The notes under the pieces: model-generated
Databases searched by the model: none
The model's input: only the letters and a program-made list of their open reading frames with translations
Told to the model about the DNA's origin: nothing
Assembly: GCA_025927935.1 (NCBI GenBank)
Contig: JAICKM010000016.1
Location: forward strand, 1-24,341
Reading direction: 5' to 3'
DNA: 24,341 nt
Origin: Chloroflexia bacterium
GTDB taxonomy: Bacteria > Chloroflexota > Chloroflexia > QHBQ01 > JADMIH01
Translations under genes and position numbers: made by a program
Shown here: positions 1-7,837 of the stretch, piece after piece
How the letters are laid out: each line of letters opens with the position of its first letter
Position numbering within the stretch: the first letter of the stretch is position 1

Positions 1-495
1 CCCGAAACGGGTAAGGAGGTACGGGTCTTTCGCGGGCACACCGGGACCGTGTTCGACGTGGCCTTCTCGCCCGACGGCAAGTATCTGCTGACCGCCGGCG
101 GCGACGGCACCGCCCGGCTATGGGACGCCGTCACCGGCAAGGAGCGGCGCCGTTTTCTGGGCCACACCGGCGACGTCGACGCCGTGGCGTTCTCGCCTGA
201 CGGCAGATACGTACTGACGGGCGGCGCCGACCAGACGGTGCGCCTGTGGAATGCAGAGACCGGTCAGGAACTGCGCCGGTTTACAGGGCATCATGGTGTG
301 GTGGACTCGGTAAGGTTCTCGGCAGATGGCAAGTATGTGCTTACCGCCAGCCAGGACCAGACGGCGCGGCTCTGGTATACCGACTACCACGATACCATCC
401 ATTATCTTTGCGGCTTGCTGACCGGCGACCTGACGCCGGACGAGCGCACGCAATACGGCATCGCCGACCAGGGGCCGACCTGCCCGGCGCGGTAG
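1..495 (+). CDS. WD40 repeat protein, 3' part (5' end outside the window)
   Basis: The frame is open from base 1, so this is the C-terminal 164 residues of a longer protein. Three beta-propeller blades are clear, each with the pattern [22 protein letters not shown] (residues about 13-55, 55-97 and 97-125). A partial blade precedes them. The tail contains [12 protein letters not shown] and PTCP, an ending I associate with Chloroflexota WD40 proteins, which often carry N-terminal kinase or NB-ARC/BTAD regions; that part cannot be seen here. WD40 propellers are protein interaction platforms, and no enzymatic role can be assigned to this piece. The stop is TAG at 493-495. No terminator hairpin with a T-run follows. 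Confidence 0.93.
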   Translation, partial: PETGKEVRVFRGHTGTVFDVAFSPDGKYLLTAGGDGTARLWDAVTGKERRRFLGHTGDVDAVAFSPDGRYVLTGGADQTVRLWNAETGQELRRFTGHHGVVDSVRFSADGKYVLTASQDQTARLWYTDYHDTIHYLCGLLTGDLTPDERTQYGIADQGPTCPAR

Positions 496-1041
496 GACGT
501 GTTCTATTTGCGAGTAATGACCTTCAGCAGAGGATCAGGCTACGACAGTGCCTTGTTGATAGCGTACAGATCCGTTCGAATCCTCTTCACGGGCCGGTTA
601 GGGGCCAACACCGGCACGTCGGCCACCAGCCGCAACGACGGGGATTCGGATCCCTGCTGACGCGCGAGGCGGCGGCAAAGAAGGCGCGCGCCGGGGCGGC
701 GTTCCATCTGAGGGACACGCCGGAGGCTATCGTCGCCCCACCGAACACACCGCCGGCACAAGGGCCGGGCGGGTACAGGCGGTCCCGCCCCGCGGGTCCA
801 CTGGTCCCTAGTGACCCCTACTCCAACGCCCACCGCCCCGGCCGTGACTCCGCGTTAGCGCTTGGTGGACTGACTGGCGGCTCGCCTGTCCGCAGCGCAG
901 GTGCCCGGGCGGTAGGTACATTCGTGATACACCAACCGCGTGAACGCCTGCGGTAGAGTATAGCCGATCCAGTGCTATAGTGGGCGGGGCGCGAGAGTCA
1001 AGGCCAGCGACAGGATTGCGAACGGGTGCGGGAGTCCTGTC
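496..1041. other. Intergenic stretch, no convincing gene
   Basis: About 545 bases between two convergent genes. The frames here are Arg/Pro/Gly-rich with no ribosome binding site. On the minus strand, the last 40 codons of a frame ending at 540 read like natural protein (for example NRPVKRIRTDLYAIN), so a gene relic is possible but unassigned. Bases 1009-1015 and 1035-1041 form a 7-bp inverted repeat just after the stop of the next minus-strand gene and could be a weak terminator. Confidence 0.4.
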
Positions 1042-1716
1042 CTACATGCCAAATCCAGGGCCTGCTTCCAGACTCAAGCCCGTTTGTTGGACAAGCGTCT
1101 TAACGAGCTCGTGCGCCAGCTTCCGCTCACCCGGCAAGGGCGCGTCTGGTGCGCGAGCCGTCCCGGGTGCATGTCGCGCCGACTCCGTCTCTGCTTCTTT
1201 TAGCAACTTGAAAATGAATCGTCGTTCGGCACTGCCCGGGGATCCCAGTTTAAGCCGCGTATCTAAATACTGCATTAGCGATTCCGCTTTGTGCTGGACA
1301 GGGGCCGGAATACTCTCAGCATCATGGAGGGCGATAAACTTATCCAGGTGTTTACATAGTTCATAGGCGTTCGTGTGGATTGCATCCGCCTGATACGCCA
1401 GCGCCGCCTTCCTATCGGACGCAGTATAATCCTCAGACCACGCAAATGTATCGTGCCGCATCTCTAAGTACGTGGCTGTTTCCGACCGAAGGCTCCTGAG
1501 AAAGTCGGGAATGAAATCAATGTCGCGAAACGCTTCGATGAAAAGATGGCATGCCCCTTCGTCACCTGTGCGCGCAATGTACTTGAGTAACCTGGGTTCC
1601 AGGTCCATCCATTGAAGCAGGGGGCCATAATCCAGTGTCTCTTGTGCGTGCTGCTTGGCAGCATGGTATTCCTGCACCTGCCTAACCAGTTCGGCTAACT
1701 CCGCCGATGGATCCAT
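1042..1716 (-). CDS. Hypothetical helical protein, 224 aa
   Basis: I do not recognise this family. The start is the ATG at 1716, with AAGGAG seven bases upstream on the minus strand, a near-perfect ribosome binding site. The protein is soluble, acidic and predicted mostly helical. The N-terminal 35 residues could form an amphipathic helix. Aromatic and charged residues are spread as in a folded protein (for example WMDLEPRLLKYIARTGDEG and IDFIPDFLRSLRSE). No signal peptide, membrane segment or cysteine motif is visible. The last 45 residues are Ala/Pro/Gly-rich and probably flexible. The stop is TAG. No operon partner is evident, as the next minus-strand gene upstream begins about 280 bases before it. 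Confidence 0.8.
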   Translation of the reverse strand: MDPSAELAELVRQVQEYHAAKQHAQETLDYGPLLQWMDLEPRLLKYIARTGDEGACHLFIEAFRDIDFIPDFLRSLRSETATYLEMRHDTFAWSEDYTASDRKAALAYQADAIHTNAYELCKHLDKFIALHDAESIPAPVQHKAESLMQYLDTRLKLGSPGSAERRFIFKLLKEAETESARHAPGTARAPDAPLPGERKLAHELVKTLVQQTGLSLEAGPGFGM

Positions 1717-1998
1717 GGGGCTACTCCTTATCCGCGAGACTCGTCAACCAGGTGATCTGGACCTCGTGTACCAGATCGAGCGCCTCCGTCTCCAGGATCA
1801 GGTCCGCAGGCGGGTCCCGGCCAACTTATCGGCGACGGCCCGCCTGCAGCGCGCGCTGTCCAGCAGCATCGCCCAGACGGCGGGGGCGGTGCTGGTAAAA
1901 GCGCGCGCCGGCCCATTGGCCGGCCTTGCGAGCAGGGCCCGACCGGTGACCGGGAGACCGCCTCACTCGGTCAGGACAGCGGCTGCAAGGGTGGTCAA
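1717..1998. other. Intergenic, possible small plus-strand relic
   Basis: A plus-strand frame runs through this gap. It includes a helical-looking stretch (DLDLVYQIERLRLQDQV, then LQRALSSSIAQTAGAVLVK) that resembles coding sequence in composition. There is no start codon with a ribosome binding site, and the frame degenerates to Arg/Pro-rich sequence before its stop near 2023, inside the neighbouring gene. I treat it as a possible relic only. Confidence 0.25.
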
Positions 1999-2367
1999 TC
2001 AGGTGCCGCCGGCGATGTTATAGGGGAAGTATTCCAACCAGGCGAACACCCAGTTCTGTAAGATCCAGACCAACACATAGAGTCCCAACCCCAGGAGCAC
2101 CGCTCGGCCCAGCAGAGCGCCGAGGCTGTAGCCAATGCCCCGCCCACGGACCACATCCAGCCAGACCGCCAGCACCAGGCCGAGGCCGGCGCCCCCCAGC
2201 ACGGCCGCCCCGATCATCGTCGACGCCACATCGGGCAAGAATACCACCAACATCAGATACGCCCCCACACCGCCGAGAAACAGATTCGTCATGGCCGCCG
2301 CTAGCCGGTCGGACTCGCGCACCCCGCCACTCGGGCGCGCTGAGAATCCGGAGGATTGTCGAGACAT
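1999..2367 (-). CDS. Small integral membrane protein, 122 aa
   Basis: The function is unknown. After a polar N-terminus of about 25 residues come three hydrophobic segments, at roughly residues 28-46, 50-70 and 84-108. Short charged loops separate them, including DVVRGRG between the second and third. The C-terminus is short (EYFPYNIAGGT). The ATG at 2367 has GGAAGGAG upstream, but about 15 bases away, which is longer than usual. An internal ATG at codon 26 would give a 97-residue protein consisting only of the membrane part, although no ribosome binding site precedes it. Base composition and hydrophobic pattern support a real gene. Confidence 0.72.
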   Translation of the reverse strand: MSRQSSGFSARPSGGVRESDRLAAAMTNLFLGGVGAYLMLVVFLPDVASTMIGAAVLGGAGLGLVLAVWLDVVRGRGIGYSLGALLGRAVLLGLGLYVLVWILQNWVFAWLEYFPYNIAGGT

Positions 2368-2865
2368 TACGGTTCGCGTTCGCTCCTTCCTGGATTGCGT
2401 GATTAAAGAGCTATTTGCGTAAGTCCTGACCCGCGCCCGCCGCTTGCCTGAGCCCTTTAGCTCGGCGTGCTTTGACCAGATCGTACCGCCCGCTTGAACT
2501 GACCAGAGCTATCAACCACCGTCCGTATGATCCCTGCATCACTGGTCAGTGATCCTCGTGCCGCGCCCTCGATTCATTTCCGCTGCCCAAGCCACCTAAG
2601 CATCGGTTTGATCAACATGTGTGATTGCCGCAGGGTACGTGTAACCACAATACTTTCGGCATCCCTGGTATTCATCAGGTGCGCCGCGACTCGATGCACC
2701 GCCGGTGCATCGTTCGGCAGGTCCTTGCGGCCCTCGTACGCAAACCCCCACCAGGCACCCCGCTGGCGGGTGCGCCTCGCCCTCACTCTAACTCCGCACG
2801 CCTCCTGCTCTGCCAGCCCGCAGCCCCACGCGGCGCTGGACAGAACGTGCCGTCCAGCGGCGGCC
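2368..2865. other. Intergenic with possible minus-strand relic
   Basis: No confident gene. On the minus strand, codons between about 2760 and the TGA at 2574-2576 read like real protein (for example WWGFAYEGRKDLPND and HLMNTRDAESIVV). Upstream of that the frame turns into Arg/Ala/Gly-rich sequence with no start. It could be the 3' remnant of a lost gene of unknown family. A perfect palindrome lies inside it at 2692-2712. Confidence 0.3.
2692..2712. repeat. Perfect 10-bp inverted repeat with 1-base centre
   Basis: The arms are cgatgcaccg and cggtgcatcg around a single c. The site is exact and isolated. It lies in non-genic or relic sequence, so it could be a protein-binding site or chance coding sequence within the relic. 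Confidence 0.6.
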
Positions 2866-2879
2866 TCAGGTTGAGGCCG
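2834..2879 (-). terminator. Tandem hairpins at the end of the Wzz-like gene
   Basis: Two perfect 8-bp stems stand back to back: cgctggac/gtccagcg (2834-2841 and 2852-2859, 10-base loop) and cggcctca/tgaggccg (2861-2868 and 2872-2879, 3-base loop). The second overlaps the TGA stop at 2866-2868. There is no T-run after them, so intrinsic termination is uncertain. They may instead protect the mRNA end. Confidence 0.5.
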
Positions 2880-4320
2880 GCCTAGCCCCGCGCGGGTGGA
2901 CGCGCCGGCGCAGGGCGGCATTACTGTTCGCCGCGGGCCAGCCCAGACTGAGCAGCAGCCCCACCCCGCCCGCCAGCCCTACCCCAATCCCTAGCGCCAC
3001 CCCCGCTAGCGGCGCGAACGTTTGCTCGGGTTGCTGCGCGCGCACCGTGGCCGCCAGCGTCGCGGGTGCCGTGATCACCACCACCCCGGTGAGCGCCTGG
3101 TTCACCTGCTGCTCGGCACGCCGGATGCGCAGTAGATCATCGCTTTTCTGCGCCAGATCGCGCGTTTTCTCTAATTGGCGCAGCTCAAACGTCCGTGCCG
3201 CGATCTCGCTTTGCAGCTGGTTCATCCGGGTGATGTGCTGTTGCAGGGCGGGGGAGATCGAGCTCACGGGGCTTACGGCGCTGCTCGGTAGCGGGGCGCG
3301 CAGGTGGCTCTCCAGGTCCGTGATCCGCCCCTGGATGTCCCGCTGGAGTTGCTCCGTGGCGGTGCGCGTGGCGTCGAGGGCGCCGAGTTGGGCTGCCCGG
3401 CTGGCTGGTGGCGCGCCATCCGCCACGCGGAGTTGCACCTGGAGCCCATTATCGGCCGCCGTGCCCAGGTCCAAGATCCGCGCCTGCAGCAGGACTAAGC
3501 TCACCTGATTGCTGTAGAGCGTATGCGGGTCGTCCGGCCCCTGGCCGATGCGGATACGCAGACTCGCCAGCTCGCCCAGTAATTGGTCCAGGGTAGTGGC
3601 CGCGCTGTGCGCGGTGGTAAGTTCGCGCTGCATGGTGGCCCGCGCGGTGTCATAGAGGGCGAAGTCGGTCGTCGCCTGGCTGGCCAGGGCGGCGGTGACG
3701 AAGGCCTGGGTTTGCTGCAGTTCCTGGGTCAGGGCCGGGATGGGATTGTGGGCCAGGAACGTCTCCAGGGCGCGCTGGGCGGCATCGCGATCGGTCGTAG
3801 TGTGCGTCAGGGCCGTCTCGACATCCACCGCGGCCGTTCCGGCATACAGCTGATTGATCTGGGCGACCCCCTCCTGAGCCCAGATATTCGCCAGCCAGGT
3901 GGCCACGTCGGGCTGCTCATCGGTGGCGCGAACATAGACAATATCCGCCACCCGCCGCACGGTAATGGCGGCCCGCAAGTCATCCGCGGCCACGGAAGCC
4001 AGCGCCCGCCCCGCCGGGTCGGTGGTGGTGGTGATGCGCTGCTGGACCTGGGCGGCGACCGGTGCGGAGGTCAGCAGGATCGGGGCGTTCTGCACCAAGC
4101 GTTGGGCGTCGGCGCGGGCGGCAGTCGGGGCGGCCGGGAGGGCGACGGGGGGTACCGGTTGGAGCAACAGCAGGGTTTCGGCCGTATAGGGGAGCGTGGT
4201 CGCGCGGTGGAAGGCCAGCAGGAGTCCGATGCCGCTCACGACGAGCACAATCAGGCTCAGCAGCAGGCTGTGGCCTTGCAGGCGGTGGCGCAAATCGCGG
4301 TGGCTCGATTCCGGTGACAT
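2866..4320 (-). CDS. Wzz/GumC-like polysaccharide co-polymerase, 484 aa
   Basis: This has the architecture of chain-length determinant proteins of the Wzz/GumC/CapA family, which sit in the inner membrane and set the length of exported polysaccharide. It has a short cytoplasmic N-terminus and a first membrane helix at about residues 17-38. A long Ala/Gln/Thr-rich external region of about 390 residues follows, with extended coiled-coil stretches (about 160-260 and 350-400). The second membrane helix is at about 437-459, then a basic tail. No C-terminal tyrosine-kinase (Wzc) domain is fused. The start ATG at 4320 has AAGGGG about 12 bases upstream. No glycosyltransferase, Wzx or Wzy gene is nearby, so it is an orphan. 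It could also belong to another two-helix coiled-coil group. Confidence 0.78.
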   Translation of the reverse strand: MSPESSHRDLRHRLQGHSLLLSLIVLVVSGIGLLLAFHRATTLPYTAETLLLLQPVPPVALPAAPTAARADAQRLVQNAPILLTSAPVAAQVQQRITTTTDPAGRALASVAADDLRAAITVRRVADIVYVRATDEQPDVATWLANIWAQEGVAQINQLYAGTAAVDVETALTHTTTDRDAAQRALETFLAHNPIPALTQELQQTQAFVTAALASQATTDFALYDTARATMQRELTTAHSAATTLDQLLGELASLRIRIGQGPDDPHTLYSNQVSLVLLQARILDLGTAADNGLQVQLRVADGAPPASRAAQLGALDATRTATEQLQRDIQGRITDLESHLRAPLPSSAVSPVSSISPALQQHITRMNQLQSEIAARTFELRQLEKTRDLAQKSDDLLRIRRAEQQVNQALTGVVVITAPATLAATVRAQQPEQTFAPLAGVALGIGVGLAGGVGLLLSLGWPAANSNAALRRRVHPRGARPAST

Positions 4321-4942
4321 GGCGGGTCAGTGCCCCTTGCCCATAACACGCGCGGCAGCGTGGGGGTGTAATGGCGACAGGTTGCGACAGGCCCGGGACA
4401 CGGGCACGGCCCGGACTCGTGGTGAGGTATGGCGATGTGGGGCAGCTCTCCGCTCTAACCGGTGAGTCGCGGTGCGCGCTGGACGCGGCTCGCGCTCTCG
4501 ATACCCTAGCTCCCGGCCCTCTGTGGTGTGACGGCGCGGCAGGTCCAGTATTGGGCCCAGCAGGGGCATCGCTCCCACGCGCTCGACGATCCCACCCGGT
4601 TCCATAGGGATGCGGTGGACAGGTCTCTCCTGATCCACCTGATCCACCAGGGGCTGGATCAGGGCGCGTCCCTGCGCGCGGCCGTGCCTGCCGCGCAGGC
4701 GTATTGGGCAGCCCAGCTCTGCACGTAGCGCCCAATGCACCGCGTGGATCCTGCGACGCGTCCGCACGTGGCCCTGGAGCTGGGCGCCGGCCAACACAGC
4801 GTGCAGTGGCTCTGCAAGGTGTTCGCGGGGCGGGAGCCGCCCCAGCAGACCGGATAGCTCAGAGGCGCCGGCGCCGCGCCGGATCGGCAGGGTATTGCCG
4901 TTGCAGCGTGTATGGGTGAGGATCGGCCTGGGCATGTAGCGC
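4321..4942. other. Intergenic region holding a decayed gene
   Basis: There is no intact gene. A minus-strand frame spans nearly all of it but is Arg/His/Pro-rich with no ribosome binding site, and I read it as a shadow. The only protein-like signal is the plus-strand MerR-like relic listed separately. Confidence 0.4.
4528..4857 (+). pseudogene. Decayed MerR-like DNA-binding protein
   Basis: From 4528 the frame reads TARQVQYWAQQGHRS, an Arg at the end of a short wing, then LLIHLIHQGLDQGASLRAAV. This follows the MerR pattern of helix-turn-helix (..RQ-RYW...G), wing and second helical pair (..L..I..L...G.SL..A). The frame is cut by TAG at 4726-4728 but continues in the same frame with sensible sequence (HVALELGAGQHSVQWLCKVF) to a second TAG at 4855-4857. 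An in-frame TAG at 4507-4509 and the absence of a ribosome binding site show that the N-terminal part is lost or frame-shifted. In the frame ending just upstream, GDVGQLSALTG could be its original first helix, displaced. The assignment is an inference from a short match. Confidence 0.38.
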
Positions 4943-5194
4943 TTAATCCTTATCGTCGGCGGCGGCCCGCAAACGCGCCTCCGCCTTGGCCAGGATGGCG
5001 TGCACCTGGCGCAGCCGGGCCGTGAGCTGCTCTAGTTGGCTGCTCGCCTGCTGGAGTTCCGCCCGCGCCTGCTTACTTTCTGCCCGAAGCCGAGCGGCAC
5101 GTGCCAGGAGGCGTGCTTCTTCCGTCGTTGTCGCTTGCGCATCCGTCCCGGTTCCGACCAGCAGGGGAGCGGGCGGCTCGGTCCAGTTCGCCAT
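4943..5194 (-). CDS. Small coiled-coil protein, 83 aa
   Basis: This is the last gene of the minus-strand operon, 52 bases after the preceding stop. The ATG at 5194 has AAGGA nine bases upstream. After a Pro/Thr-rich head of about 25 residues, residues 26-78 form one long amphipathic helix rich in Ala, Leu, Arg, Gln and Glu (for example RAELQQASSQLEQLTARLR), as expected of a dimeric coiled coil. No catalytic motif, membrane segment or cysteine is present. It could be a structural partner or scaffold for the other operon products. No family can be named. Confidence 0.75.
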   Translation of the reverse strand: MANWTEPPAPLLVGTGTDAQATTTEEARLLARAARLRAESKQARAELQQASSQLEQLTARLRQVHAILAKAEARLRAAADDKD

Positions 5195-5246
5195 GGGTCG
5201 CGGTCCTTTCTCTCGTTGGGTCTACCCGGCGGGCAGGCCCCTGGCG

Positions 5247-5552
5247 TCAGTCCGGTGGGCCGCCGCCGTTACGATGCCCCTTGGTAATCTCCGTGCCAAT
5301 GGCGGTAATGGCATCGGAGATCAAGCCCAGGGCGCTGACAGCCGCGCTGGCCTGATCCGGGTAGGGACCGTCCAGCAACGTCCCGCCGCGTGGTGGATTG
5401 GATTCCACCGACCGGATCAGCCGCACATACCAGCCGTCCGGCTGGGCAGCCACAGCCAGATCGACGATCCACATCTCGCTACCGACGGCCACCCGGACGG
5501 TTTCCAGGGGCTCCCAGGCCCACGAGTTGTGGTCCAGCGGGTGCCGCGCCAT
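5247..5552 (-). CDS. GPYP/WYxR family protein B, 101 aa
   Basis: The family is unknown to me. It is clearly a paralog of the proteins at 6014-6328 and 13409-13687. Shared landmarks are W-x-W (11, 13), GSEMWI (24-29), PDGWYVR (38-44) and GPYPD (62-66), followed by a helix rich in Ala, Leu and Ile. The first 66 residues align with protein A without a gap, and the landmarks fall at identical positions. The pattern suggests a small alpha/beta fold with a beta-sheet core and a C-terminal helix. The ATG at 5552 is one base after the TGA of the upstream gene and has no good ribosome binding site of its own, so translation is probably coupled. Longer versions starting upstream would overlap that gene and look unnatural. 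Confidence 0.8.
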   Translation of the reverse strand: MARHPLDHNSWAWEPLETVRVAVGSEMWIVDLAVAAQPDGWYVRLIRSVESNPPRGGTLLDGPYPDQASAAVSALGLISDAITAIGTEITKGHRNGGGPPD

Positions 5553-5553
5553 G

Positions 5554-6003
5554 TCAGGTGTCCCGCCCCGTCGCTGGCGGGGCGGGGTGCTGGACCACCT
5601 GATCCATGCCCGCCCGGCTGAGGGCCAGCCGAAACCGGGCCGCGACATGATGCACCCGCTGGACCAGTTCGCGGGCCAACTCGGGCTCATCGGACAGCGT
5701 CTGTTCCACAAAGGCCACGAAGAGTTGCTCCTGCACTGTCGTCATGCGCACGATGTCCTGGATCACCGCCAGATCGACCGCGGTCCCGATCACCCGGTCG
5801 ATGCCCGCCAGGTCGACCGTGCCACTGCCCAGTGCCGCGGCAAATTCCCGGGCGTCGCTCGTGGCCTGGCGGGCCTGGGCCATGGGAGGTAGCGCGGCGT
5901 AATGGCCGCCCACGAGAGCATACGCCTGCTGGGTCAGAGTGGCAATGGCGGGCTGGTGGGTGGCGAGAAACGTCAGGATAGCGGGCTGGTGCGGGCTGAT
6001 CAT
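5554..6003 (-). CDS. Helical protein, RsbR N-terminal-like, 149 aa
   Basis: This is the third gene of the operon, ten bases after protein A. The ATG at 6003 has GGGAGG five bases upstream; an in-frame start at 6069 would lie inside the preceding gene. The protein is almost all helical, without membrane segments or cysteines. The order of helices resembles the N-terminal bundle of RsbRD/RsbR-type stress proteins: (ILTFLATHQPAIATL)-(AREFAAALGSGTVDLAGI)-(DLAVIQDIVRMTTVQEQLF)-(ELARELVQRVHHVAARF). That likeness is my inference from general pattern, and no STAS domain follows. The last 20 residues are Pro/Ala-rich and likely disordered. The fold may serve sensing or partner binding. Confidence 0.78.
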   Translation of the reverse strand: MISPHQPAILTFLATHQPAIATLTQQAYALVGGHYAALPPMAQARQATSDAREFAAALGSGTVDLAGIDRVIGTAVDLAVIQDIVRMTTVQEQLFVAFVEQTLSDEPELARELVQRVHHVAARFRLALSRAGMDQVVQHPAPPATGRDT

Positions 6004-6013
6004 GCGAACCTCC

Positions 6014-6328
6014 CTACTTGCCGACTGCGCCATCCACGGCGGCGCCCGTTCCGTTGCCGTGGATGGCACCCTCCAGCGCGTCCAGTGCCTCGCGGATCAA
6101 GCCGTGGACAGTGGCCAGCGCGCTCATCACATTCGGGTACGGCCCCATGCGGCGTACGCGGGCTTGGTCCGGTGCGTCCGCTTTATAGGTCCGGACCCGG
6201 AGATAGTAGGCGTCCGGGCGCCGGCCAAGGGCGAATTCCGCAATCCAGATCTCGCTCCCGGCATCTACCTGCAGCGCATCGACCGGCGCCCAGGTCCAGG
6301 TGGTATCGTCGACTCCCATATCGAACAT
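6014..6328 (-). CDS. GPYP/WYxR family protein A, 104 aa
   Basis: Second gene of the operon, eight bases after the XRE gene. The ATG at 6328 has AGGAG five bases upstream. The family landmarks are WTW (11-13), GSEIWI (24-29), PDAYYLR (38-44) and GPYPN (62-66). By my count 28 of the first 84 residues are identical to protein B in a gapless alignment. The C-terminal 20 residues are Gly/Ala-rich. No enzyme motif is recognised. The conserved aromatics and the absence of His, Cys or Asp triads suggest a binding or structural role rather than catalysis. That two diverged copies are kept in one operon suggests they form a heteromer or have specialised. Confidence 0.8.
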   Translation of the reverse strand: MFDMGVDDTTWTWAPVDALQVDAGSEIWIAEFALGRRPDAYYLRVRTYKADAPDQARVRRMGPYPNVMSALATVHGLIREALDALEGAIHGNGTGAAVDGAVGK

Positions 6329-6336
6329 CGCAGCTC

Positions 6337-6774
6337 CTACGCGTGTGGCGTATTCTCCGGTACAGCCGCGGCGGGGGGCAACCCCCGGTCGGGATCGGTC
6401 CCAGTGTCGAGCATCATGCTGATCGTTGCCAGCGTATTGGCCAGTTCCACCAGATGGGGCCGCAGCGCCGGCCGGATTCGCGCCCAGGCTTTGACCAGGC
6501 GTTGGAACTCCCGATCGGAGTTGGCCGCCAGGGCCAGCCCGGCGGCCTCCAGTGGGCGGGTCTCATCGACGAGATCGGCCAGACTAATGCTCAGGGCGGT
6601 GGCGAGGCGGCCCAGCACCGGCGAGGTGGCATGGGTTTCGCGGCCTCGTTCCAGCATGGAAATATAGGTGGCGGTCACCTGCACGCGGGTCGCCAGTTGG
6701 GCCTGGGTCCATCCATGCGCGCGCCGCAGCGCCCGAGTCCGCGAGCCTAACACGGGCGATCCCTTCTCACCCAT
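6337..6774 (-). CDS. XRE-family HTH regulator, 145 aa
   Basis: First gene of the five-gene minus-strand operon. Residues about 9-67 are a classical Cro/C1 helix-turn-helix: LGSRTRALRRAHGWTQAQLA, then VTATYISMLERGRE and LGRLATALSISLADLVDE. The remaining 75 residues form a helical tail (for example FQRLVKAWARIRPALRPHL) that probably dimerises or senses a partner. The ATG at 6774 lacks a good ribosome binding site. A GTG at 6753 (codon 8) is preceded by GAGAAGGG and would place the start right before the HTH domain, as is usual, so it may be the true start. It probably controls this operon. No phage or toxin gene of known type is adjacent. Confidence 0.9.
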   Translation of the reverse strand: MGEKGSPVLGSRTRALRRAHGWTQAQLATRVQVTATYISMLERGRETHATSPVLGRLATALSISLADLVDETRPLEAAGLALAANSDREFQRLVKAWARIRPALRPHLVELANTLATISMMLDTGTDPDRGLPPAAAVPENTPHA

Positions 6775-6944
6775 CCCGTCTGCAACCCAGACGGGTGGCT
6801 AGAGTAGCGCGGCATTCGACAGATCGTACCCCGCGGCCCGGTGCCGCGGGGAGCGTGCTGCCGAGGGACCTCCACTAATCGCGAGCGTCAACTAAGACAA
6901 CAGCGCCCTACGGCGTCCGGCGGGCCCAGGCACCAGGGCGCGGG

Positions 6945-7196
6945 TTACAGGTAATGCGCCAACCGGGGATACAACGGGTGAATGGCGATATCGGGATCGA
7001 GACTAGAGGGCTCCGTATACGTCACACACCGATCGTGCCGCAACTCTTGGAGCACCCGCAGCACGGCCGCCACGTCGACCTCCCAGTCTTGGCCTTGCAA
7101 TTCCGCCACGACATCGGTCAGCCACACCGGCGTGATTCCGTCCGTGTGCATGCTATCCAGCACCTGGGCGACGGCGCGTTTGAGATCTACCGGCAT
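6945..7196 (-). CDS. Small putative winged-helix protein, 83 aa
   Basis: The ATG at 7196 has AAGGA six bases upstream. The order of elements is helix (LKRAVAQVLDSMHTDG), short turn (ITPVWLTDVVAELQG), helix (VDVAAVLRVLQELRHD) and a hydrophobic strand (CVTYTEP). This resembles a small winged-helix domain, but the match is by pattern only. It lies 170 bases upstream of the XRE gene in the same direction and might be in the same transcription unit or regulate it. There is one Cys and no membrane segment. Function unknown. Confidence 0.72.
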   Translation of the reverse strand: MPVDLKRAVAQVLDSMHTDGITPVWLTDVVAELQGQDWEVDVAAVLRVLQELRHDRCVTYTEPSSLDPDIAIHPLYPRLAHYL

Positions 7197-7837
7197 GCCG
7201 GGTCCTTGCTGTAAGTGAGCGCGTCAGCTAACGCGCCGAGGGCCAGGGTACCCTTAGGTGCTAAAGGTTGCGTGTGGTGAGTATCCCGCGGGGCGCGGTT
7301 TGCGCGGCGGGCGCGATGCGGGCCTGCCCAGGATGTGGGCGGGCGGCCGGCGGGTGCACCGGCGAACTATTCTCTGGGGCCGTATTGCTATGGCCTCAGC
7401 GCGATCGGTAGGGCGGCGAGCGTGCGCCCGGCGCGGCCGCCATAGGGCGATTGTAACAGGTTGGGGGCGCCAGAGCAAGCGTGATTGGCGACGAATTTGT
7501 TACAGATCGTCAACGATGCTCGCCGGCAACAAACTTGCGTTGCTTACATCGCACCTGTTTCCATGGCCGGCCCGCGCCGGTGTTCGCCATGCGGCGAGAT
7601 TCGCTACTTGGGCGGGATCCTGGGATGCCGCGCGCATCAGGGCGGCCCCGACGCGCGGGCACGGGTAGTGCGCATCCCGGCTCACGCGGCATAGATGCGG
7701 AGCGGCCTGGGGTCGCCCGTACCTCGGCAGATCGCGAGGTACTCAGCCCGCGCCGCGACCGGCGCGAGCACATTATCGCCTGCGGCGGCGTTTCCGAATA
7801 TAGGGACCGCGAGCGCAGCTCTAAAGGAGGGTGTGGT
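7197..7837. other. Intergenic region upstream of the GlsB-like gene
   Basis: 640 bases between divergent genes. The long frames are Arg/Ala/Gly-rich and lack starts with a ribosome binding site. TATAGG at 7799-7804, about 20 bases before the Shine-Dalgarno, could be the -10 of the next gene; I see no clear -35. A loose inverted repeat (gacgaatttgttac near 7489, gcaacaaacttgcg near 7527) might be an operator. Nothing else is supported. Confidence 0.35.

Noticed and set aside
246..956. 236-codon plus-strand frame overlapping the WD40 gene
   Set aside because: It overlaps the clear WD40 frame, is Arg/Pro/Gly-rich and has no ribosome binding site.
960..985. Extended -10-like TGCTATAGT
   Set aside because: No plus-strand gene or start codon lies downstream, and the adjacent gene is on the opposite strand.
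4327..4935. 202-codon minus-strand frame
   Set aside because: Arg/His/Pro-rich composition, no ribosome binding site, and protein-like sequence lies on the other strand.
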